NCBI GenBank assembly: GCA_934162925.1
Contig: CAKPJR010000070.1
Span: 1-5,412, forward strand
Source of the DNA: an uncultured Clostridia bacterium
GTDB lineage: Bacteria; Bacillota; Clostridia; TANB77; CAG-508
Direction of reading: 5' to 3'
DNA: 5,412 nt
A program made the translations under genes and the position numbers. The notes beneath the pieces are model-generated. The model was not told the origin of the DNA. It was given only the letters and a program-made list of their open reading frames with translations, and did no database searches. How positions within the stretch are numbered: the first letter of the stretch is position 1; each line of letters starts with the position of its first letter. Shown piece by piece: positions 1 through 5,412 of the stretch.

Positions 1-1305
1 AATTATGATATTAATATATATACAGAGAAAGCATTGAAAAATTATAATGAATATATAAGTAATTTAGAAAAAATAACTACAACAACTTCATTGGAGGCAG
101 AAATTAAAATATCCAATAAAATGTATAAATATTGTTTGTATAGATATTTACCACATTTTTTAAAACCTAGTTTTGTTGTGAATAGCGATGAATTTTATGA
201 AGTAAAAAAACTAGATGGAGCAACACCATACAATAAAAAAACGTATTTTTTAGATGATGTAGCATTTAATAAGGAATTGACTCAAAATGGAATTACTACT
301 AATAACAATAAAAATGTATTCAAATTTTATCAAACAAATGGGCTTCATATGCCATACAATACTAAAGCAGATTTAGAATACGATTATTCTGAAGAATATT
401 GCGCTAATAATTCTGAATCAGAAAGAAGAATTGAAGAAGGACTAGCTTCACTAAATCTATTATGCAACTATGTAAAAGAATTAAAAGATAAAGGAATATA
501 TGACAATACAACAATAATCTTCTTAGCTGATCATGGATTTGAGAATAGATTTTATACAACGCTTTTAGTAAAGAAAGCAAATGAAGAACAAGACTTTAAA
601 ATATCATCTGCACCAGTATCCTTAAATGAAGATTTAGTTCCAACAATATTAAACTTAGCAACAGATAGCAAAAATTATGGCAAGGACTTTTTTGATTATA
701 AGGAAAATGAGGAGAGAAAAAGAAAAGTATACGATTTTACATATAAGTCAAATTTCTTTGATGGAAATACATATAGAGTAATATCAAAAATCGTATTTGA
801 AACAAATGGGCTAGCAAAAAATAAAGATTCCTTTTATATGGTAGATGAAGAATATGAAAACGAAGATAAGCAATTAACAGAAAAATATAAATTTGGTGAA
901 ACTTTAAAGATTTCAGAAGCAGAAAATTTAAATTGCATAAAGTTAGTTGGGTTTGTCTTGGAAAAAATAGATATTAGTAGTAAAATAGGAAGCAATATAA
1001 ATAAGAATACATACATAACAATAAATACCATGAAATCAGAAAATGATGTTAATGCAGAATTTTTGATAGGAAAAGTTTATGATACACAACAAATAATAAC
1101 TTTCAAAATTAATGACGAAATTATATACACATGTCAAATAAAAGATGAGGATCAAAATAAAAAAATAGTGTTTAAAATTCCAAAAGACATATGGAATAAA
1201 GAAGAAGAACTAACAATTAAAATGGAGTTCCCTGAGGCCAAATGGGCAGAATATAATAAAACAATGACACCAGCAATAACTTTAGAAGAAGTTGTATTCA
1301 AATAA
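1..1305 (+). CDS. Sulfatase/LTA-synthase superfamily phosphotransferase, C-terminal part (5' truncated by window)
   Basis: The reading frame is open from base 1, so the first 434 visible codons are the C-terminal part of a longer protein. The TTG at 34 has no ribosome binding site and is not a credible start. Seen: a histidine in GLHMPY (visible residue 116) and the ADHG motif (Asp177, His178). Both match the C-terminal metal and substrate ligands of the sulfatase/alkaline phosphatase fold. The stretch NEDLVPTILNL is also typical of sulfatases and LTA synthases. From about residue 295 a separate beta-rich domain begins (YKFGETLKI, later TFKINDEII, VFKIPKDIW, LTIKMEFPEA). It resembles the accessory domain that follows surface phosphoglycerol transferases. 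The catalytic Thr and any N-terminal membrane helices lie upstream, unseen. Such enzymes act outside the membrane and transfer phosphoglycerol, phosphoethanolamine or similar groups. The partner genes downstream favour that role over sulfate ester hydrolysis, but the substrate is unknown. It is followed after 15 bases by the next gene. Confidence 0.85.
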   Translation, partial: NYDINIYTEKALKNYNEYISNLEKITTTTSLEAEIKISNKMYKYCLYRYLPHFLKPSFVVNSDEFYEVKKLDGATPYNKKTYFLDDVAFNKELTQNGITTNNNKNVFKFYQTNGLHMPYNTKADLEYDYSEEYCANNSESERRIEEGLASLNLLCNYVKELKDKGIYDNTTIIFLADHGFENRFYTTLLVKKANEEQDFKISSAPVSLNEDLVPTILNLATDSKNYGKDFFDYKENEERKRKVYDFTYKSNFFDGNTYRVISKIVFETNGLAKNKDSFYMVDEEYENEDKQLTEKYKFGETLKISEAENLNCIKLVGFVLEKIDISSKIGSNINKNTYITINTMKSENDVNAEFLIGKVYDTQQIITFKINDEIIYTCQIKDEDQNKKIVFKIPKDIWNKEEELTIKMEFPEAKWAEYNKTMTPAITLEEVVFK

Positions 1306-1311
1306 GTGAAT

Positions 1312-1315
1312 GGAG
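1312..1315 (+). promoter_or_regulatory. Ribosome binding site fixing the ATG start at 1321
   Basis: GGAG lies 5 bases before ATG 1321. The in-frame GTG at 1306 sits directly against the previous stop codon and upstream of this site, with no site of its own at a usable distance. The ATG is therefore the start and the extra five residues are not part of the protein. Confidence 0.75.
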
Positions 1316-1320
1316 AAAAA

Positions 1321-3171
1321 ATGATAGAGCAGTTTGCAAAAGTTTTAGGAATATTAATTAATGAAATATATAAAATTACAAACAATTATGGGATTACTAT
1401 AATTATCTTTACACTAGTTTCAAAAATAATACTATTTCCGATAAATATTTTAATACAAAAAAATTCGATAAAAATGGTTAAAATAAAACCAAAACTGGAA
1501 GAACTAAAATATAAATATTCAGAAAACAAAGAAAAGTTTATGGAAGAGCAAGTCACTCTTTTTGAAAAGGAAAAGTATAGACCTTCATTAGGTGTTATAC
1601 CATTACTTATACAAATACCTATTATATTAGCTTTGGTAAAAGTTGTAGAAAATCCAAATTTTTATATAGACAACTTAAGAGATATGCAATTTTTAGGCTT
1701 AGATTTATCTATAATCCCAACTTTAAGCAATTATTTTATAATACCAACATTAGCACTAATATCATGTATATTACTATGCTATTTTCAAAATAGGCTTAAT
1801 GTACTACAAAAAGAAGAAAGTGTAATGTCCAAAATTTTAACTGGTTCACTAACAGCCATACTAACACTTTACTTTGTGCTTTTAGTTCCAGTTGGAGTTG
1901 GAATTTATTGGATTATAGGAAATATAGTAGCAATCTTACAATTATACATATTAAATGCAATGTACCCACCAAGAAAATATATAGACTATGAGAAACTTGA
2001 ATATTGGAGTAAATTAAATTTAGAAAAAAAAGAAAAGATAAAAAACTATCAAAAAAGAGAAAGAGAAGATTACAAAAAGTTTTTCAATAAAAACAATAAA
2101 GTAAAAATAGTATTTTACTCAGAAAAAAGTGGATTTTTTAAGTATTATGCAGGAATTATAAAGTACATATTAAACAATTCTAATAAGGTAATCCACTATA
2201 TAACAAGTGATCCAGAAGATGCAATATTTAATTTTAAACACGATAACCTAAGGACATATTATATAGGTAAAAATAAGTTAATATATTTGTTTATGAAATT
2301 AGAGGCTAATAAAGTTGTAATGACAACTCCAGATTTGCAAAAATATTATTTAAAAAGGTCTTTAGTAAAAGAAGATATAGAATATATTTATTTAGACCAT
2401 GGAATGACAAGTTTAAATCTTACATTAAGAACTGGGGCATTAGATTACTTTGATACAATATTTGCAAATGGACCAGAACAAGTAAAAGAAATAAGAGAAA
2501 TAGAAGAACTAAGAAATACTAAAAAGAAGCAAATTGTAGAAGTTGGTTTTCCTTTAATGGACGATCTGATAGAAGAATACAATAAAAACAAAAATGAAAA
2601 TGAGAAAAAAACTATACTAATAGCTCCATCACATCAAAAAGACAACATTTTAGAATCTTGTATTGATAATATACTAGGACAGTTGTTAGATAGTGAGTAT
2701 AGAGTGATTGTTAGACCGCATCCACAATATATACAAAGAAAACCAGAAAGAATAGAAGAATTAACAGATAAATATAAAGATAAATTTAGTGATAATTTTA
2801 AATTTGAGTTAGATTTTTCCTCAAATGAAAATGTATATTTAGCAGATTTAGTTATTACAGATTGGTCTGGTATTGGAATGGAATATTCTTTAGCAACTAC
2901 TAAACCTACTTTGTATATCAATACAAAAATGAAAGTAATAAATAAAGATTATGAAAAAATAGATACAAAGCCATTAGACATAATAATAAGAAATAAAATA
3001 GGTAAGGCAATAGATAAGGAAGAAACAAAAGAAATAAAAAAAATAGTAGATGAATTAATAACAAATCAAAATAAATATAAAGAAGAAAACATAAAAGTAA
3101 GAGAAAAATATTTATTCAATTTAGGAGAAAGTAGCAAAATTGCTGCTGAATATATAATTAATAATAAATAA
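1321..3171 (+). CDS. YidC/Oxa1-type insertase domain fused to CDP-glycerol glycerophosphotransferase (TagF-like) domain
   Basis: The protein has 616 residues and two recognisable halves. Residues 1-212 resemble a Gram-positive YidC. They carry a first transmembrane helix (about 24-45), a charged cytoplasmic hairpin (about 46-87), the GVIPLLIQIPIILAL helix (about 91-108), further helices (about 137-155 and 172-190), and a last helix with VPVGVGIYWIIGN (189-201). The groove arginine of YidC is replaced by Lys35. There is no lipoprotein-type signal with a Cys, unlike SpoIIIJ/YqjG. A charged linker (about 216-260) leads to a CDP-glycerol:poly(glycerophosphate) glycerophosphotransferase domain with LDHG (His360), RPHP (His467) and TDWSG (Asp514, Ser516). 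These match conserved motifs of TagF-type wall teichoic acid polymerases. Inferred role: a membrane-anchored transferase adding glycerol-phosphate or a similar unit to a surface polymer. Whether the YidC part still inserts proteins or only anchors the enzyme is open. The next gene starts 10 bases after the stop, indicating co-transcription. Confidence 0.88.
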   Translation: MIEQFAKVLGILINEIYKITNNYGITIIIFTLVSKIILFPINILIQKNSIKMVKIKPKLEELKYKYSENKEKFMEEQVTLFEKEKYRPSLGVIPLLIQIPIILALVKVVENPNFYIDNLRDMQFLGLDLSIIPTLSNYFIIPTLALISCILLCYFQNRLNVLQKEESVMSKILTGSLTAILTLYFVLLVPVGVGIYWIIGNIVAILQLYILNAMYPPRKYIDYEKLEYWSKLNLEKKEKIKNYQKREREDYKKFFNKNNKVKIVFYSEKSGFFKYYAGIIKYILNNSNKVIHYITSDPEDAIFNFKHDNLRTYYIGKNKLIYLFMKLEANKVVMTTPDLQKYYLKRSLVKEDIEYIYLDHGMTSLNLTLRTGALDYFDTIFANGPEQVKEIREIEELRNTKKKQIVEVGFPLMDDLIEEYNKNKNENEKKTILIAPSHQKDNILESCIDNILGQLLDSEYRVIVRPHPQYIQRKPERIEELTDKYKDKFSDNFKFELDFSSNENVYLADLVITDWSGIGMEYSLATTKPTLYINTKMKVINKDYEKIDTKPLDIIIRNKIGKAIDKEETKEIKKIVDELITNQNKYKEENIKVREKYLFNLGESSKIAAEYIINNK

Positions 3172-3176
3172 GGTGA
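3171..3176 (+). promoter_or_regulatory. Ribosome binding site fixing the ATG start at 3182
   Basis: AGGTGA overlaps the last base of the previous stop codon and lies 5 bases before ATG 3182. An in-frame GTG at 3173 falls inside this site, so it is unlikely to be used. Starting at 3182 gives MQGLILAAG, the usual N-terminus of this nucleotidyltransferase family. Confidence 0.75.
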
Positions 3177-3181
3177 GAAAA

Positions 3182-3919
3182 ATGCAAGGATTAATATTAG
3201 CTGCTGGAATGGGAGTAAGACTAGGTGAACATACAAAGCAAAATCCAAAATGTATGTTAGAAATTAATGGAGAACGTTTAATAGAAAATCAAATAAATTC
3301 GCTAAAAGATGCAGGAATAAATAAAGTAGTTATAGTATGCGGATATAAAAAGGATGCTTTAAAAGAGTTCATTTCAAACAGATTTAAAGATATAGAAGTA
3401 ACTTTTGTTGATAATGATGACTATAAAACTACAAATAATATATATTCATTATATTTAGCAAAAAATTGGCTGGCGAAAGAAGATACAGTTTTAATAGAAT
3501 CAGATTTAATTTTTGAACCAAAACTAATAGAAGAAATGGTAGAAGACAAAGAAGAAAACATAGTTGCAGTTTCAAAATACAAAAGTTGGATGGATGGGAC
3601 TGTTGTTACCATTAACAGTAAAGATAATTCTATAAAGAAGTTTTACGGAAAAAATGACTTTAATGATAAGAACATAGATGATTATTATAAAACTGTAAAT
3701 ATCTACAAATTAAATAAAAATTTTTGCTCAAATTTATACATACCATGCTTAGAAAATTATATTAAAGAAGAAAAGAAAAATGAATATTATGAGGTAGGAT
3801 TTAAAGACCTAGTAAATAATAACGCAAAAATGAAAGCAAAAAAAATAGAAACAGAAAAATGGTATGAAATAGATACAGTTCAAGATTTGGATATTGCAAG
3901 ATGCTTGTTTCGGAGATAA
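3182..3919 (+). CDS. LicC-like NTP transferase domain (N-terminal part of a frameshifted two-domain enzyme)
   Basis: This frame encodes 245 residues of a nucleotidyltransferase with the glycosyltransferase-A-like fold. Seen: the nucleotide-binding signature LILAAGMGVRLG followed by PKCM (residues 4-25), TNNIYSL (84-90), a probable metal-binding Asp108 in ESDLIF, and a second acidic site in WYEID (Asp231). Members of this family activate phosphocholine, phosphoethanolamine, 2-aminoethylphosphonate or sugar phosphates with CTP or another NTP in the cytoplasm. The frame ends at TAA 3917-3919 just after QDLDIARCLF. In related proteins, as I remember them, the chain continues at this point into a PLP enzyme domain. 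Here the continuation is present but in the +1 frame. The nucleotidyltransferase domain itself appears complete, so a short product ending at 3919 could still be active. A phosphocholine, phosphoethanolamine or aminoethylphosphonate substrate is inference from family and neighbours. No choline kinase, LicD, PepM or Ppd gene is in the window to decide. Confidence 0.85.
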   Translation: MQGLILAAGMGVRLGEHTKQNPKCMLEINGERLIENQINSLKDAGINKVVIVCGYKKDALKEFISNRFKDIEVTFVDNDDYKTTNNIYSLYLAKNWLAKEDTVLIESDLIFEPKLIEEMVEDKEENIVAVSKYKSWMDGTVVTINSKDNSIKKFYGKNDFNDKNIDDYYKTVNIYKLNKNFCSNLYIPCLENYIKEEKKNEYYEVGFKDLVNNNAKMKAKKIETEKWYEIDTVQDLDIARCLFRR

Positions 3920-5009
3920 ATTAAGTAATTATCAAAAAAGATTTGGAGGATATTGGAGATTTCAAGATCTTAAAGATTTTTGCTATTTGGAAAATCCTAA
4001 GTTTCCACCCAAAGAGATGATAGAAAAGATAAATAGTTTTTCTAAGGACCTTATAACTAAGTATCCTTCAAATAAGGAAATACAAAGTTTAACAGCAACA
4101 AGTGTTTTTGATGTAAAACAAGAAGAAATTGTAGTAGGAAATGGAGCAGCAGAATTAATAAAAGAATTAGGAAAAATATTATCAGGGAAACTGACATTAA
4201 ATATTCCTGTTTTTAATGAATATATTAGTTGTTTCAATGAAAAGAATATAATTAAAAACAATACAGAAGAAAATGATTATCTATACAATAAAGAAACAAT
4301 TATAAAGAATATGAAAAATACAAAAATAATTGCATTAATTAATCCAGACAATCCAAGTGGAAATTTTATAGAATATAACGACATGCTTGAAATATTGGAG
4401 AAAGCAAAGGAAAAATCAATGAAAGTAATTTTTGATGAAAGCTTTATAGACTTTGCAGACAAAGAAAAAAGATATACTTTAATTAAGCATAGTATATTAG
4501 AAAAATATCCAAATCTAATAGTAATAAAAAGTATAAGTAAATCATATGGAGTGCCAGGATTAAGATTAGGAGTGCTAGCAAGTGGAGATAAAGAAATTGT
4601 CCAAAAAATCAAAGAAAATTTAGAAATTTGGAATGTCAATTCATTTGCTGAATATTTTATGCAAATACTATATTTGTATAAAAAACAATATGAAGAGGCA
4701 TGTGATTATATTGCAGAACAAAGAAATAATATGTATAATGAATTGGAAAATATAAACTTTTTAAAAGTATATAAATCACAAGCGAATTATCTTATGTGTA
4801 AACTTCTAAAGTATAATTCAAAAGAACTTGCTGAGTATTTATTAAATAACTATAATATTCTTATAAAAAATCTTAAAGATAAAGAAGGGTTTAAGAATAA
4901 AAATTATATAAGAATTGCAATAAAGTCAGAAGAAGATAATTGCGAACTATTAAAGGGATTAAGAGAGTTTGAAAATTATAAGAAAAAGAGGGAGGAAGAA
5001 AATGAGTAA
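3894..5009 (+). CDS. PLP-dependent class I/II aminotransferase or decarboxylase (HisC/CobD-like), C-terminal part of a frameshifted enzyme
   Basis: The fold-type I PLP enzyme motifs appear in order: GNGAAELI (PLP phosphate binding, near 4140), NPDNPSG (4341-4361), FDESF (4431-4445), SISKSYG with the Schiff-base lysine codon at 4539-4541, VPGLRLG just after it, and a late YIRIAI whose Arg (4911-4913) would bind the substrate carboxylate. The closest families are histidinol-phosphate aminotransferase and CobD threonine-phosphate decarboxylase. The only upstream start in this frame is a TTG at 3894 with no usable ribosome binding site, and its first codons overlap the end of the previous frame. 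The natural start is more likely inside the nucleotidyltransferase: removing one base near 3911 gives one 608-residue protein from 3182 to 5009. The segment YQKRFGGYWRF just after the junction is the linker I would expect between the two domains. A decarboxylase role making an amino-alcohol phosphate such as phosphoethanolamine for the nucleotidyltransferase is attractive but unproven. A transaminase role is equally possible. Confidence 0.82.
   Translation: MQDACFGDKLSNYQKRFGGYWRFQDLKDFCYLENPKFPPKEMIEKINSFSKDLITKYPSNKEIQSLTATSVFDVKQEEIVVGNGAAELIKELGKILSGKLTLNIPVFNEYISCFNEKNIIKNNTEENDYLYNKETIIKNMKNTKIIALINPDNPSGNFIEYNDMLEILEKAKEKSMKVIFDESFIDFADKEKRYTLIKHSILEKYPNLIVIKSISKSYGVPGLRLGVLASGDKEIVQKIKENLEIWNVNSFAEYFMQILYLYKKQYEEACDYIAEQRNNMYNELENINFLKVYKSQANYLMCKLLKYNSKELAEYLLNNYNILIKNLKDKEGFKNKNYIRIAIKSEEDNCELLKGLREFENYKKKREEENE
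3905..3919 (+). other. Frameshift junction between nucleotidyltransferase and PLP-enzyme reading frames
   Basis: In the upstream frame this reads TTG TTT CGG AGA TAA and stops. Dropping C3911 gives TTG TTT GGA GAT AAA, joining IARCLF to GDKLSNYQKRF without a gap. The two frames overlap without stops only from 3873 to 3916, so the shift must lie there. The protein pattern on each side points to 3908-3912. There is no long homopolymer at the site. The CGG codon created is the only in-frame CGG I find in the window. Possible explanations are a sequencing or assembly error, a real disabling mutation, or +1 ribosomal slippage of the Phe tRNA from UUU to UUC. Confidence 0.8.
4991..4995 (+). promoter_or_regulatory. 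Ribosome binding site for the small membrane protein gene
   Basis: GGAGG, part of GAGGGAGG, lies 6 bases before ATG 5002, inside the 3' end of the aminotransferase gene. It rules out the in-frame upstream ATG at 4969, which lacks such a site and would add a charged 11-residue extension. Confidence 0.8.
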
Positions 5010-5229
5010 AAAAGTATTAAAAATAGCATATTTTTTAATATGTACAATTATTATTTTAACAAAAGAAAGTTATGGGTATTTAGATCCTTCTGCAATGACA
5101 TATATAATACAAATAATTGCAGCAGTGGGAATTACTGTTGCAACTAGTATAGGGATTTTCTTTTATAAAATAAAAAAAATCTTCAAAAAGAAAAAACAAG
5201 CAGATATAGAAGAAGAGGATGATGAATAA
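5002..5229 (+). CDS. Small membrane protein with YLDPSAMTY segment, function unknown
   Basis: This 75-residue protein overlaps the aminotransferase gene by 8 bases, which suggests translational coupling. Seen: a basic N-terminus and hydrophobic segment (residues 5-19) ending in SYG, which could be a signal peptide cleaved before Tyr26 or a first transmembrane helix. Next comes the short segment YLDPSAMTY (26-34), a second transmembrane helix (about 35-55), a strongly basic stretch KKIFKKKK (58-65), and an acidic tail IEEEDDE. The predicted topology puts the YLDP segment outside and the charged tail in the cytoplasm. I recall small proteins with a Y-[IL]-D-P-[GS] segment before a single helix beside bacterial surface-polysaccharide and phosphoglycerol-transferase genes, but no function is known to me. 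Its place as the last gene of this operon suggests an accessory or scaffold role for the membrane enzymes upstream. That is inference. Confidence 0.8.
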   Translation: MSKKVLKIAYFLICTIIILTKESYGYLDPSAMTYIIQIIAAVGITVATSIGIFFYKIKKIFKKKKQADIEEEDDE

Positions 5230-5266
5230 GATTTTCTTAGAGAATAAGCTGCTTTTGAATAAAGAC

Positions 5267-5295
5267 TTGATTTTTTTCGTAAAATATAATAAAAT
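5267..5295 (+). promoter_or_regulatory. Candidate sigma-A promoter for efp
   Basis: TTGATT (5267-5272) and TAAAAT (5290-5295) are separated by 17 bases and match the -35 and -10 consensus at 4/6 and 5/6. They lie in the 109-base gap between the surface operon and efp. A perfect TATAAT at 5285-5290 overlaps but has no -35 at a normal distance. In DNA this AT-rich, such matches arise easily by chance. A separate promoter here does fit the change from surface-polymer genes to a translation factor. Confidence 0.4.
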
Positions 5296-5325
5296 ATAAA
5301 AGATTTGTAAAACTAAAATAGAAAA

Positions 5326-5329
5326 GGGG
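5326..5329 (+). promoter_or_regulatory. Ribosome binding site for efp
   Basis: GGGG within AAAAGGGGT lies 9 bases before ATG 5339. It supports that start over the second in-frame ATG at 5354, which has no purine-rich site at a usable distance. Confidence 0.6.
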
Positions 5330-5338
5330 TAATAATTT

Positions 5339-5412
5339 ATGGCAGAAGTTTATATGGCAGGAGATGTAAGAAACGGAACAACATTTGAATTAGATGGTTC
5401 AGTATATAAGGT
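5339..5412 (+). CDS. efp: Elongation factor P, N-terminal fragment (3' truncated by window)
   Basis: Only the first 24 codons and part of the next are visible. They read AGDVRNGTTFELDG followed by SVYKV, which matches the start of the KOW-like N-terminal domain of EF-P (the family pattern is AGDxRxGxTFExDGxxY). EF-P binds the ribosome between the P and E sites and relieves stalling at consecutive prolines. The lysine or arginine that is modified in some species lies further downstream and cannot be seen. The gene follows a 109-base gap with a candidate promoter of its own and is probably not part of the upstream surface-polymer operon. Confidence 0.85.
   Translation, partial: MAEVYMAGDVRNGTTFELDGSVYK

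Noticed and set aside
34..36. TTG start for the first gene
   Set aside because: The frame is open to base 1 and there is no ribosome binding site. The catalytic Thr and N-terminal half of the fold would also be missing, so the gene is simply cut by the window edge.
1306..1308. GTG start for the YidC-TagF fusion
   Set aside because: It abuts the previous stop and lies upstream of the GGAG site that correctly spaces the ATG at 1321.
834..1385. Reverse-strand ORFs, and similar ones at 2634-2921, 3066-3248, 3421-3612, 3983-4261 and 4277-4639
   Set aside because: They lie opposite genes with clear domain motifs. They have low-complexity hydrophobic translations typical of the complement of AT-rich coding DNA and show no family motifs.
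3173..3175. GTG start for the nucleotidyltransferase
   Set aside because: It sits inside the AGGTGA ribosome binding site that serves ATG 3182. The family begins at MQ followed by the LILAAG signature.
3894..3896. Independent TTG start for the PLP enzyme
   Set aside because: Only a weak GGA two bases upstream could act as a ribosome binding site. The codons from here to 3911 read as an out-of-frame version of the nucleotidyltransferase end, so a frameshift explains the layout better. The coordinate is kept only as the formal ORF limit.
5236..5277. Rho-independent terminator after the small membrane protein
   Set aside because: Only 4-bp AT-rich stems (CTTA/TAAG and CTTT/AAAG) can be drawn. 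The T run at 5271-5277 is not directly preceded by a GC-rich hairpin.
5285..5290. Perfect TATAAT as the efp -10 box
   Set aside because: The nearest -35-like TTGATT is only 12 bases away, too close. The overlapping TAAAAT at 5290-5295 gives a 17-base spacer and is preferred.

Overview
The window is AT-rich DNA (about a quarter G+C by eye). It has AGA-dominated arginine codons, strong AGGAGG-type ribosome binding sites, and short or negative gaps between genes. All genes are on the + strand. This looks like a low-GC Firmicute, most likely a clostridial-type bacterium, but the species cannot be read from the sequence.

Positions 1-5229 look like the downstream part of one operon for a cell-surface phosphopolymer. 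It opens inside a sulfatase/LTA-synthase superfamily gene (1-1305, 5' end outside the window). Next is an unusual single-chain protein (1321-3171) that joins a YidC/Oxa1-type membrane insertase domain to a TagF-like CDP-glycerol glycerophosphotransferase domain. Then comes a sugar-nucleotide/LicC-type nucleotidyltransferase (3182-3919) followed by a PLP-dependent class I/II aminotransferase or decarboxylase (3894-5009). These two are parts of what reads as one two-domain protein of about 608 residues, broken by one extra base near 3911. A 75-residue membrane protein with a YLDPSAMTY segment (5002-5229) overlaps the end of the aminotransferase gene by 8 bases and closes the operon.

A plausible joint role, as inference, is this. 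The cytoplasmic nucleotidyltransferase/PLP protein makes a CDP-activated small amino-alcohol phosphate, for example CDP-ethanolamine. The TagF-like domain transfers an alditol-phosphate type unit at the membrane. The sulfatase-fold enzyme adds or exchanges a phospho-substituent outside the cell. None of the substrates is fixed by the sequence.

A 109-base gap (5230-5338) carries a candidate sigma-A promoter. It leads into the first 25 residues of elongation factor P (efp), an unrelated housekeeping gene cut by the window end. No RNA genes, mobile elements, CRISPR arrays or notable repeats were seen.
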